Of a stretch of 64,000 bases of DNA, positions 42,631 to 50,827 are shown one piece after another. The DNA is taken from NCBI GenBank assembly GCA_039029735.1, contig JBCCFL010000028.1:1-64000 (forward strand), in the 5' to 3' direction. The notes below the pieces were generated by a model. The model was not told the DNA's origin. It did not search any database and worked only from the letters and a program-made list of their open reading frames with translations. Both the position numbers and the translations under genes were made by a program. Position 1 is the stretch's first letter. Each line of letters opens with the position of its first letter. This stretch comes from CADEDH01 sp039029735 (GTDB lineage: Bacteria; Actinomycetota; Acidimicrobiia; Acidimicrobiales; SZUA-35).

Positions 42631-43456
42631 CGGGAAGGCGGGTCGAGATCTCGCGGAGGCGCACGATCTCCTGGATGAACAGGGGGAGGGCGGCGAGTAC
42701 CTCCACGTACTGGAACACGTAGATGAGGGCTGAGAAGGCGTAGCCGTACTCGGTCTCGCCCGGGGTGACCACCGCGATCGGCGTGTACACGATCAGGGCG
42801 ATGATGCCGAGCCACACCAGGGCATAGTTTCCGGTCTCGAGATCGGACAGGCGGCGGTTCCAGCGCATGAGGGCGCCGAAGTGGCCAGCGATGCGCTCGT
42901 TGTCGCGGGAGTCGATCGCGTCGACCTGTCGCTCCAGCTCGTCGTTATATCCGGTGTTGAGCCGGTAGTTCAGGCCGCCCGTCGCCCAGTAGGTGACACC
43001 GATCAGCACGAGCAGGCCGAGGCAGCCCCAGAACACGCCCATGTCGAGGCTGGCGATGATCACGAGCGTGCCGACGACGCCGATCACGGTGTTCACCACT
43101 TCGGGCATCGAGTTCTCCAGGAACTCGATGAACTCGGTCAACAGCGTGGTGCGGGCCGCGATCGTCGACGTCGACGTGCCCTTGGCCTGCTCGGTTGCCA
43201 CCACCTCGGTGGCCACGTGGCGGTACATCCCCGAATAGGCCCGCGTGTCGATGAAACGGCGAGCGCTGCCGATCACGAGGGCAGCGACGCCGAGTGCCCC
43301 GAGCGCGATCACACCGGATCGGTTGTCGTCGAGGAGGCCATTGATGGCGATGCCGATGAACAGCGGCAACAGCAGCATGATCACCGCCTCGACGATCACG
43401 AGGGCAACCGTGGCGCCCACCCGCCCCCGGAACCGCCAGATCAGGTGACCGAGCAT
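42590..43456 (-). CDS. ABC-transporter six-helix membrane domain protein without ATPase domain
   Basis: The 288-residue protein has six hydrophobic segments and the layout of an ABC exporter membrane domain (LVIVEAVIMLLLPLFIGIAINGLLDD, FIEFLENSMPEVVNTVIGVVG, SALIYVFQYVEVLAALPLFIQEIVRLREI). The nucleotide-binding domain that normally follows is absent, and no ATPase gene is adjacent. Its ATG overlaps the TetR stop (TGATG), so the two are translationally coupled. Function unknown. Confidence 0.75.
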   Translation of the reverse strand: MLGHLIWRFRGRVGATVALVIVEAVIMLLLPLFIGIAINGLLDDNRSGVIALGALGVAALVIGSARRFIDTRAYSGMYRHVATEVVATEQAKGTSTSTIAARTTLLTEFIEFLENSMPEVVNTVIGVVGTLVIIASLDMGVFWGCLGLLVLIGVTYWATGGLNYRLNTGYNDELERQVDAIDSRDNERIAGHFGALMRWNRRLSDLETGNYALVWLGIIALIVYTPIAVVTPGETEYGYAFSALIYVFQYVEVLAALPLFIQEIVRLREISTRLPVTTARTGSAEVDA

Positions 43457-44037
43457 CAGCGGATCGCGTCCAGGTTGCCGATGCGATCGAACGCGGCATC
43501 GATCAAGGGGCCGAGCGGCTCGACACCATCCAGTTGCTGCCACCGGTCGATGGCCACGTCGACGGCCAGCAGGGCGGCCCCGGCGAGCAGGGGAGCGGCC
43601 TCGCGATCCTTGGTCGACAGCAGCGCAGCGAGCGCGGCGGTGAGCTCCTCCCGGTCGTGGTAGTCGGCTTCGACGGCGGCGGCGTGCAGCGCCTCGGCGC
43701 GGTAGATGAACCGCACTCGGCGGAGCTGGAACTCGAGGTCCTCCTCGTAGCGGTCACCGAGTGCGGTGACGAAGGCCGATCGCATGGCTGCCAGCGGTGG
43801 AAGGCGTTCGAATGCCTCTTCGAGCGCCGCCACCAGTGCAGGCTCGTGCTCGTCCCAGATGACGATGGCCTCCTTGGTCTCGAAGTGCCGGTAGATCGTC
43901 GAGGCCGCCATGCCCACCTCGGCCGCCAGTTCCGACACGGTGACCTGATCGAAGCCACGTTCCTCGAACAGGTCGAGGGCGCGGCGTTGGGTTAGCCGCA
44001 TGGCGTTCAGTCGGTTCCGTTCGCGCAACGATGCCAT
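43456..44037 (-). CDS. TetR-family transcriptional regulator
   Basis: The 193-residue protein has a TetR helix-turn-helix (RRALDLFEERGFDQVTVSELAAEVGMAASTIYRHFETKEAIV). TATGAT lies 6 nt before the ATG on the minus strand, a leaderless-type start. It is divergent from the hydroxylase gene across an AT-rich segment with two palindromes and coupled to the membrane-domain gene downstream. Confidence 0.87.
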   Translation of the reverse strand: MASLRERNRLNAMRLTQRRALDLFEERGFDQVTVSELAAEVGMAASTIYRHFETKEAIVIWDEHEPALVAALEEAFERLPPLAAMRSAFVTALGDRYEEDLEFQLRRVRFIYRAEALHAAAVEADYHDREELTAALAALLSTKDREAAPLLAGAALLAVDVAIDRWQQLDGVEPLGPLIDAAFDRIGNLDAIR

Positions 44038-44043
44038 GAGAAA

Positions 44044-44099
44044 ATCATACTGAGATCCTACTTGAGAAGGATTCCTTTTTTCGGAGTCACTCCTATTAT
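44044..44099. promoter_or_regulatory. Divergent promoters with two short palindromes
   Basis: AAGGATTCCTT (44067-44077) and GGAGTCACTCC (44083-44093) lie between the opposed -10 elements TATGAT (44049-44044, minus) and TATTAT (44094-44099, plus). Both -10s are 6 nt from their start codons. The segment is much richer in A+T than its surroundings. Confidence 0.6.
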
Positions 44100-44105
44100 C
44101 TGGAT

Positions 44106-44963
44106 ATGGAAGACACCCTGCAACTCGTCACTGACATCTTCGAGAGCGTGTTCGTGCCCATCTTGATCGTCGAGCTGATCTGGCTCGGCTGGGCTCGCCG
44201 CCTCGGCTGGAGCCGGATCAAGGAGATGCTCGCCAACGGCGTCACCTTCGCGCTGTTCGTGGTGGCTGCCGTCATCGGTGCCGTCGTGTGGTTCCCGATC
44301 TTCACCGCAGTCGAGGGGCTCGTTCCGTGGTCGATTCCCACCACGTGGTGGAGCGCCGTACTGGCCATCGTGCTCGCCGATCTCGTGTACTACGTCGAGC
44401 ACCGCTTCGAGCACGAGCATCGTCTGCCGTGGGACCTGTACCACTCGGTGCACCACAGCTCCGAGGCCTACGACCAGACCACGGGGCTCCGCCTCGGCAT
44501 CTTCGACGCGCTGCTCACCGTGGGCTTCTCGCTCCCCCTCGTGATACTCGGCTTCTCACCAACGCTCGTGTTCTTGTCCATCGGCATCGTGATCGCCTAC
44601 CAGGGCTGGATCCACACCGAACTGGTGGGCCGAATGCCCCGCTGGTTCGAGGCGGTGTTCAACACCCCGTCCCACCACCGGGCTCACCACGGCAACGATC
44701 GGCCCTATCTCGACGTGAACTACGGCGGCATCCTCATCATCTGGGATCGGCTGTTCGGCACGTTCCAACGTGAGATCGAGCGGCCGACCTACGGCCTCAC
44801 CACCCAGATCGAGTCGTCGAACCCGATCGACATCCAGTTCTCCCAGATCCGGTTGCTCCTCCGGGACCTGCGGGCCGACCGTTCCTGGCGCACCCGGCTC
44901 GCCCGGTTGTGGAACCGTCCCGGCTGGTCACCGACGAAGCAGCCGGCCACCCCGGTCGGGTAG
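44106..44963 (+). CDS. Sterol desaturase/fatty acid hydroxylase-family membrane protein
   Basis: The 285-residue protein has several membrane helices and the diiron histidine boxes HRFEH, HSVHH and HHRAHH. Such enzymes hydroxylate or desaturate lipid or terpenoid chains using O2. It is controlled by the divergent promoter described at 44044-44099 and lies next to a pair of P450 genes on the other strand, which may supply or use related lipids. Confidence 0.87.
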   Translation: MEDTLQLVTDIFESVFVPILIVELIWLGWARRLGWSRIKEMLANGVTFALFVVAAVIGAVVWFPIFTAVEGLVPWSIPTTWWSAVLAIVLADLVYYVEHRFEHEHRLPWDLYHSVHHSSEAYDQTTGLRLGIFDALLTVGFSLPLVILGFSPTLVFLSIGIVIAYQGWIHTELVGRMPRWFEAVFNTPSHHRAHHGNDRPYLDVNYGGILIIWDRLFGTFQREIERPTYGLTTQIESSNPIDIQFSQIRLLLRDLRADRSWRTRLARLWNRPGWSPTKQPATPVG

Positions 44964-44973
44964 CCGGGCACCC

Positions 44974-46197
44974 CTAGACGGCCAACGCCGGGCCGGCAGG
45001 GGCACCGGCCCGGAAGCGCACCGGAATCGACGTGGGGCCGAAGATGAAGTTGGAACCCATCCAGCCCACCTCACCAGCGGGTTCCAGGTCGTCGAGGCGG
45101 GTGAGCAGCTCACGGAGCAAGGCCTCGATCTCGATCCGGGCCAGGTGAGCCCCGAGACAGAAGTGGGGGCCACCGCCCCCGAACGCCACGTGAGGGTTGG
45201 GGGTGCGGCCAACGTCGAACCGGTCGGGCTCGGCCACGCAGGCCGAGTCGCGGTTGGCCGAGCCGTAGTACATCACCACCTTGTCTCCCGCCGCGATCGG
45301 TTGGTCGCCGAACACGGTGTCGACCGTGGCTGTGCGCCGCATGTAGACCACGGGGCTGACCCACCGCAGTAGCTCCTCGATCGCCGAGGGGAGGAGGCCA
45401 TCGAGGTCGCCTCGGAGGCGGTTCAGCTCGTCGGGATGCTCGAACAGGGCCTGCATCCCCCCACCTACCAGGTTGCGCGTGGTGTCGCCGCCGGCGTCGA
45501 CCAGGAGAAGGAACCAGAGGAAGAAGTCGATTCCGTCGAGTGGGCGGCCATCGAGTTCGCCCGATGCCAGCAGCGAGGCCAGATCGTCGCCGGGATTGGC
45601 CCGCTTGTCGGCGTACACCTCCTGGGCGTAGGTGAACATCGCCAGTTGTGCCGCCTGGCGGTCGGCGTGGCTCACCACCTCTTCACTGGAGTGCAGCATC
45701 TCGGTGTGGTGATAGAGCTCACGGCCGTCGGCCAGGGGAATCCCGAGCACATCGGCGATCACGAAGCTCGGCATCTCGCCGGCCAGGTCGGTCACGAGAT
45801 CGCACTCGCCCCGTTCGATCACGGCGTCGACGATCGCCGTGGCCAACTCGGCCACTCGGTGCCGCAGAGCGGCTGAAGCTCGAGGTGTGAAGTGTTTGCT
45901 GATGAGTCGCCGCATCCGGGTGTGCACGGGCGGGTCTGCCATCAGCATCATCACGTGATCGCTGGACATCGCCTGCGAGTCCGGGCTCGGGTCGGCCAGC
46001 ATGATCGTCGGCGACGACGAGAACTGTTCGTGGTCGCGGCCAACGGCCCGCACATCGTCGTAGCGGGTGATGGCCCAGAACCCGGGGCCGTCGGGCTCGG
46101 CGTGACGATGCACGGGGTCGTTCGCCCGGAGCCAGGCGAACTGGTCGTGGGGTTGGGAGCCGGCGTAGTTCGCCACCGGTAGCAGGTCGATGTCCAT
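44974..46197 (-). CDS. Cytochrome P450
   Basis: The 407-residue enzyme has C-helix DPPVHTRMRRLISKHFTPR, I-helix LLLVDAGGDTTRN, ExxR in EELLR, and haem motif FGGGGPHFCLGAHLAR. It resembles actinobacterial P450s acting on sterols, fatty acids or terpenes. It starts 3 nt after the stop of the upstream P450 gene, so the pair is one operon. Electron donors (ferredoxin and reductase) are not adjacent. Confidence 0.9.
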   Translation of the reverse strand: MDIDLLPVANYAGSQPHDQFAWLRANDPVHRHAEPDGPGFWAITRYDDVRAVGRDHEQFSSSPTIMLADPSPDSQAMSSDHVMMLMADPPVHTRMRRLISKHFTPRASAALRHRVAELATAIVDAVIERGECDLVTDLAGEMPSFVIADVLGIPLADGRELYHHTEMLHSSEEVVSHADRQAAQLAMFTYAQEVYADKRANPGDDLASLLASGELDGRPLDGIDFFLWFLLLVDAGGDTTRNLVGGGMQALFEHPDELNRLRGDLDGLLPSAIEELLRWVSPVVYMRRTATVDTVFGDQPIAAGDKVVMYYGSANRDSACVAEPDRFDVGRTPNPHVAFGGGGPHFCLGAHLARIEIEALLRELLTRLDDLEPAGEVGWMGSNFIFGPTSIPVRFRAGAPAGPALAV

Positions 46198-46200
46198 CGC

Positions 46201-47382
46201 TCAGTGCTCTCTGGGGTCGAGTCGGACGGTGAGGTCGAGTGGGCCGCGGAAGGCCCAGCCACCGAGCCGGACGGGTCCGGCCTCGGGATCGAGGCGGAGG
46301 TCGGGGAAGCGGTCGAAGATGCGGGGCACGGCCAGATCGCCGACGAGCGATCGCGATACCGCCGCCCCGGCGCAGACGTGGGGGCCGGCGCCGAAGGTGA
46401 GGTTGCCGCTGGTGTCACGGTCGAGGTCGAACCGCTCGGGATCGGTGAAGTGGGCCTCGTCGTGGTTGGCCGACGAGAACATGAGGAAGACCCGCTCCTC
46501 GGGCTCGAAGGTCACACCGCCAACGGTGTGCTCGGTGGCGATCCGCCGGGGTGACATCCCGATCGGGGCGATCCACCGGCAGTACTCGTCGAACACCTGC
46601 GCCGGTGGGATCTCGCCGGATCGGACTCGGGCCAGTTGGTCGGGATGGGAGAGCAGCGCCCAGATGGCGCCGGCAATTGCATCGCGGGGTTCGTTCTGGC
46701 CGCCCGAGATCGTGAGCTTGATGTTCGCCCGGATCTTGTCGTCGTCCATGCCGGCGGCGAGCATCACCGACAACAGGCTGTGGTCGGGCTCGGCTCGCAG
46801 GGCGGGAAGCCGCTCGTCGATCGCAGCGTCGATGGCGGCGGTGGCCGCCCGGCATCGGCCTTCGATCTCTGGGTCGCCGACGTAGTTGGCGATGCCGTCG
46901 ATCATCGCCTGGCTCCAGGCGTCGATGTCGCGGTGATGCACCTGGGTGAGGCCGGTCATCACCTTCATGGCCTCGCCGCTGACGGCGGTGGCGTAGGCCG
47001 GCACGAGATCGACCGAGCGTTGGCCCTCCAACTCGTCGAGCACCGCATCGGTGAGCGCCGCGAACTCGGCCTCCCAGGTGGTGCGAACGGCCTTCGGGGA
47101 GATGGCGGGGTAGTAGACGAACCGCTCCCGGCGGTGGTCGTCGCCGTCGCGGCGCATCATGTTCTGGCCCATGAGCACATTCATCAGCCCATCGGGCTGG
47201 TCGGAGGAGAACACCGCCACGTTCTTCTCGCAGGTGTGGATGTCGTCGCGGCGGGTGAGCAGCGTGGCGCCGAACTGCGGCACGAAACAGATCGGCGTTT
47301 CGGCCCGCATTCGAGCCAAGGTGGGGTAGGGGTCGATCCAGAACTCCTCGGGATCGACGTTGATCACCGGTGCGTCCGACAT
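46201..47382 (-). CDS. Cytochrome P450 with atypical I-helix
   Basis: The 393-residue enzyme has the haem motif FGAGPHVCAGAAVSR and a shortened N-terminus. The I-helix reads LTISGGQNEPRDA, so the usual acid-Thr pair used for O2 activation is replaced by Asn-Glu-Pro. ExxR-like EYCRW precedes the WIAPIGMSPRRIA loop. It is the upstream gene of the two-P450 operon and is divergent from a lipoprotein hydrolase. Confidence 0.87.
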   Translation of the reverse strand: MSDAPVINVDPEEFWIDPYPTLARMRAETPICFVPQFGATLLTRRDDIHTCEKNVAVFSSDQPDGLMNVLMGQNMMRRDGDDHRRERFVYYPAISPKAVRTTWEAEFAALTDAVLDELEGQRSVDLVPAYATAVSGEAMKVMTGLTQVHHRDIDAWSQAMIDGIANYVGDPEIEGRCRAATAAIDAAIDERLPALRAEPDHSLLSVMLAAGMDDDKIRANIKLTISGGQNEPRDAIAGAIWALLSHPDQLARVRSGEIPPAQVFDEYCRWIAPIGMSPRRIATEHTVGGVTFEPEERVFLMFSSANHDEAHFTDPERFDLDRDTSGNLTFGAGPHVCAGAAVSRSLVGDLAVPRIFDRFPDLRLDPEAGPVRLGGWAFRGPLDLTVRLDPREH

Positions 47383-47476
47383 GGATGCAGCCTGGCACGG
47401 CCGAGCGCCGCGAGGCCACTGGTGCCGGTGGTGCGGTTCACATCTGGTTCACACCGCGATCCCTACGGTCCGCACC

Positions 47477-49177
47477 ATGACCGCTTCTCGTCGATCGTTC
47501 CGGGCCCTGGGCGCCGTGGGTGTTGCGCTGCTTCTCGTGGCTACTGCCTGCACCGCCGATATCGACACGGCGGCCCCATCCGACCAGGGTGCCTGTGACC
47601 CGTCGATTGCCGCCGCCCTCTCAGGGTGGGAGGCAATCGGCTTCTCCGGCACGGTGGCCTTCCTCGGGGGCGATCGCGAATGCATCGGTGCCTACGGATC
47701 GGCCGACCCGGCCTCCGCAGAACCCATGACCGTCGGGACCACGTTCAGTATTGGCTCAGTGACCAAGTCGGTCACGGCCGCCGCCATCGGGCGCCTCGTT
47801 GCCAACGGAGAGCTCGCCTACGACGACCGGGCTGGTGACGTGGTGCCAGGCCTCGGGGGCCCCGCCGGTGAGGCCACCATCGAGCAGTTGTTGCTGTACA
47901 CGGCCGGCCTGACCGGGAGCCACGGGCGCGACCACGACCCCCTGGCTCGCAACGACGCGATCGCCGCGCTGTCGGGCCTCGACATCGCTCATCCTGCCGG
48001 CGAGGACTTCCTCTACTCCAACGCCGGCTACGCCACGCTCGCCCTCGTGGTCGACGCCGTGACCGGCGACTATCGCCGCTTCGTGGCGGACGAGGTGCTC
48101 CAGGGCACAGGAGGCTTCTGGGCCGGCGAGCCGGCGGCGCCCGAGCCTCGCGCCGTCGGCATCGATTCGGCCGGCGACGTGGGGTTCGACGGCGACTTCG
48201 ACGGGCCCCACTGGGCCCTCGATGGTGCCGGGGGCGTTGCCATGACCGCACCTGAGTTGGCGGCGTGGACGCAGGCGCTGTTCACCACCGACCTCGGCGG
48301 GCCCGGGGGCGCCGAGGCGCTGATGGCGCGCGCATACGACCAGGGCGACGGCACCGCCGAAGTCCCCGGGTGGGTACGGCTCGATGCCGCGATCTTCGGC
48401 GAGCCGCTTCTCGGTTCGACCGGAGGCGGGAGCTCCGTTGGCCACGAGGTGACCGTGGCGTGGCTGCCGGAGTCGGAGAGGGTGTTCGTGATCGCGTCCA
48501 ACGCGCCAGACGTGCCGGCAGAACAGCTGCTCCAGGCCCTGATCGGCGACCTCGTGGCCGGCCGAGCCCCGAGCGCCCCGGAGGTGGGCGGGGCGGTGCC
48601 AGCCGACGTTGCCGAGCAGGTGGCGGGCGCCTGGCATCTGGCCGACAGCGACAGCGACAGTGAGAGCGAGGCGGTCGGGCTCGTCGAGATCGTGGTCGGC
48701 GAGGACGGCCTCGTGGTCACCGCCTGGGACGGACGGGCCATCGACGCCGTGCTCCCGATCCCCGACCGAGCCGCGGCCCGGGCTCACGCCGACCTCGTGC
48801 TGGCCGTCGCTGGGGGATCCACCGAAGAGGGGCGCCGGGAGCGGGAGCTGTTGGAGGAGGCCTACGGACCGATCGTCGCCATCACCGAGACCGGCACCTG
48901 GTTCGCCGACATCGAGTACCGCACCTACCTCGACGTCGCCTTCGCCGACGGGTCCAACCTGGCCATGTGGATCGCCCTGGACGACGCTGGAGGTGTGGCT
49001 GCCGCCGAGATCCAGACGCCGCCACCCTCGATCCGCTATCTCCTGCGCGACGACGGCACCTTCGCTCCGATCGATGTCGCCTCGGGTGCGGTCGACCTTC
49101 ACCTCCGGGTGGACGACACCGGCCTCGTGTTCAGCAACGATGGAGTGGAACACCGAGCCGAGCACGTGGCGGGCTGA
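47477..49177 (+). CDS. Beta-lactamase-family serine hydrolase lipoprotein
   Basis: The protein starts with a signal peptide and lipobox LLVATAC, giving a 566-residue lipoprotein. Motifs: SxxK in SIGSVTKSVTAAA, YSNAGY (YxN), and GGGSSVGHEVTVAWL near the third motif. A C-terminal domain of about 190 residues begins with an acidic SDSDSESE linker. TACGGT lies 7 nt before the ATG with no ribosome site. It likely cleaves a peptide or ester at the cell surface. The two-component genes follow. Confidence 0.83.
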   Translation: MTASRRSFRALGAVGVALLLVATACTADIDTAAPSDQGACDPSIAAALSGWEAIGFSGTVAFLGGDRECIGAYGSADPASAEPMTVGTTFSIGSVTKSVTAAAIGRLVANGELAYDDRAGDVVPGLGGPAGEATIEQLLLYTAGLTGSHGRDHDPLARNDAIAALSGLDIAHPAGEDFLYSNAGYATLALVVDAVTGDYRRFVADEVLQGTGGFWAGEPAAPEPRAVGIDSAGDVGFDGDFDGPHWALDGAGGVAMTAPELAAWTQALFTTDLGGPGGAEALMARAYDQGDGTAEVPGWVRLDAAIFGEPLLGSTGGGSSVGHEVTVAWLPESERVFVIASNAPDVPAEQLLQALIGDLVAGRAPSAPEVGGAVPADVAEQVAGAWHLADSDSDSESEAVGLVEIVVGEDGLVVTAWDGRAIDAVLPIPDRAAARAHADLVLAVAGGSTEEGRRERELLEEAYGPIVAITETGTWFADIEYRTYLDVAFADGSNLAMWIALDDAGGVAAAEIQTPPPSIRYLLRDDGTFAPIDVASGAVDLHLRVDDTGLVFSNDGVEHRAEHVAG

Positions 49178-49238
49178 CCGCCCGTCACCGGATCACGGCA
49201 GTACCCGAACGAGCACGCGCACGAGAGAGGAGGCACCG

Positions 49239-49904
49239 GTGCGGATCCTGCTGGTGGAAGACGACGTCGATCTCGCCGCAGTACTGGCCGACGGCCTGCG
49301 GCACGCGGCCTACGCCGTGGACCACGTGTCGCGGGTGTCCGACGCCTTCGATGCCTGCCGCCTCACCGCCTACGACGTGGCCTGCGTTGACCTCGGCCTC
49401 CCCGACGGCGACGGCGTCGACCTCGTGCGGCGACTCCCGACGAGCTCCGATCATCATCGCCCGGACCGCGTGATCGTGATCACCGCTCGCGATGCGGTGG
49501 AACAGCGGGTGGCGGGGCTCGACGCCGGGGCTGACGACTACCTCGTGAAGCCGTTCGCCTTCGCCGAACTCCTCGCTCGCATCCGTGCCGTGTCGCGACG
49601 AGCTGATCAGCACGAGCCGGTGCTCCGCTGCGGCGACATCGCGCTCGACACCACCGCCATGACAGTGGCGCGAGCTGGCCGAACGATCGAACTGACCAGT
49701 CGGGAGTTCTCGATCCTGCGCTATCTGATGCGTGAGCCGGGCCGGGTGGTGTCGGCCGAGGACCTGCTCGAACATGTGTGGGACGGCACCGCTGATCCGT
49801 TCACCTCGTCGGTCCGGGTACTGATGAGCCGTCTACGACGGAAGCTGGGGTCGCCCCCGGTGATCCATACCGTGACCGGCGCTGGCTATCGGATCGATCC
49901 ATGA
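49239..49904 (+). CDS. OmpR/PhoB-family response regulator
   Basis: The GTG at 49239 has AGGAGG with 5-nt spacing; 221 residues. The receiver has acidic pocket VEDDVD, phospho-Asp in VACVDLGLPDGDG, ITARD and KPF; the C-terminal winged helix is SREFSILRYLMREPGRVVS, then VRVLMSRLRRKLG, and TVTGAGYRI. Its stop overlaps the kinase start (ATGA at 49901). Confidence 0.9.
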   Translation: MRILLVEDDVDLAAVLADGLRHAAYAVDHVSRVSDAFDACRLTAYDVACVDLGLPDGDGVDLVRRLPTSSDHHRPDRVIVITARDAVEQRVAGLDAGADDYLVKPFAFAELLARIRAVSRRADQHEPVLRCGDIALDTTAMTVARAGRTIELTSREFSILRYLMREPGRVVSAEDLLEHVWDGTADPFTSSVRVLMSRLRRKLGSPPVIHTVTGAGYRIDP

Positions 49905-50827
49905 GATCGCAGCTCCGTTCGGTTCGGGTGCGGTTCGCCGTGGTGGCCTTCGCCGCCATCTATCTGCCGGTGCTGGTCCTGCTGAGTGTGAGCGTGGTGT
50001 CGGAGCAGACCACAGTGGAAGACACCGGCGAGCGGGTGATCACCGAGACGGAGGTGCGGTCGGGCCCGCCCACTGCGGTGTACGTCGCCGCCGTTCTTCT
50101 GGCCCCCGCAGCCGCCGCCCTGGCGTGGTGGCTGGCGGGCCGAGCCGTGGCGCCCGTGCGGCGGGCGATCGAGATCCAGCACGACCTGATCGAGGAGGTG
50201 AGCCACGAACTCCGCACACCCCTGGCGGTGATCATCAACGGGGCCGAGGTGCTGCTCGGCCGGCCCGAGCCTGGCGTCGACGACCTCCGCACCGGGCTGG
50301 CCCGCGCCCAGACGGCGGCCGAACGCATGCGGGGCACGGTGGACGCCCTCCTGGTCGACGCCCGCGGGCGGGCCCGATCGATCGAACGTCAGCCGCTCGA
50401 CGTCGCCGACCTCGCCAGGGCCGTGGCGGCCGAGCTCCAGCCACTCGCTGACGGGCGATCCGTGACGCTCACCGCCACCGTCGACGGCGACACCAGAGCC
50501 GCCGTCGACGAGGCGATGGTGAGCCGAGCGGTGCTCAATGTGGCGACCAACGCCGTCGAGCACTCGGAGCCGGGCCAGACGGTGACCATCGTGGCCCGCC
50601 CCGACCCCGCGGATGGCGCCCTGGTGCTCGTGGCCGTCTCCGACCAGGGGCCGGGTATCGAGCCCGCCGATACCGAGCGAGTGTTCGAACGCTTCTGGAC
50701 CCGGCGCGATGGCGGCACCGGCCTCGGGCTGAGCGTCGCCCGCCAGATCGCCGAGGCCCACGGCGGGTCGGTCACCGTCGCCGAGACGGCCTCCGGGGCG
50801 CGCATCGAGATTCGTCTGCGGCGCTAG
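49901..50827 (+). CDS. Sensor histidine kinase
   Basis: The 308-residue kinase has two membrane helices (about residues 12-32 and 58-77) around a short extracytoplasmic loop, an H-box VSHELRTPLAVIINGAEV, N-box LNVATNAVEHS, G1 VSDQGPGI and G2 GGTGLGLSVARQIAEAHGG. It has no HAMP or PAS domain of note. It pairs with the upstream response regulator. Its stop shares a CTAG with the stop of the convergent TPP gene. Confidence 0.9.
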   Translation: MRSQLRSVRVRFAVVAFAAIYLPVLVLLSVSVVSEQTTVEDTGERVITETEVRSGPPTAVYVAAVLLAPAAAALAWWLAGRAVAPVRRAIEIQHDLIEEVSHELRTPLAVIINGAEVLLGRPEPGVDDLRTGLARAQTAAERMRGTVDALLVDARGRARSIERQPLDVADLARAVAAELQPLADGRSVTLTATVDGDTRAAVDEAMVSRAVLNVATNAVEHSEPGQTVTIVARPDPADGALVLVAVSDQGPGIEPADTERVFERFWTRRDGGTGLGLSVARQIAEAHGGSVTVAETASGARIEIRLRR

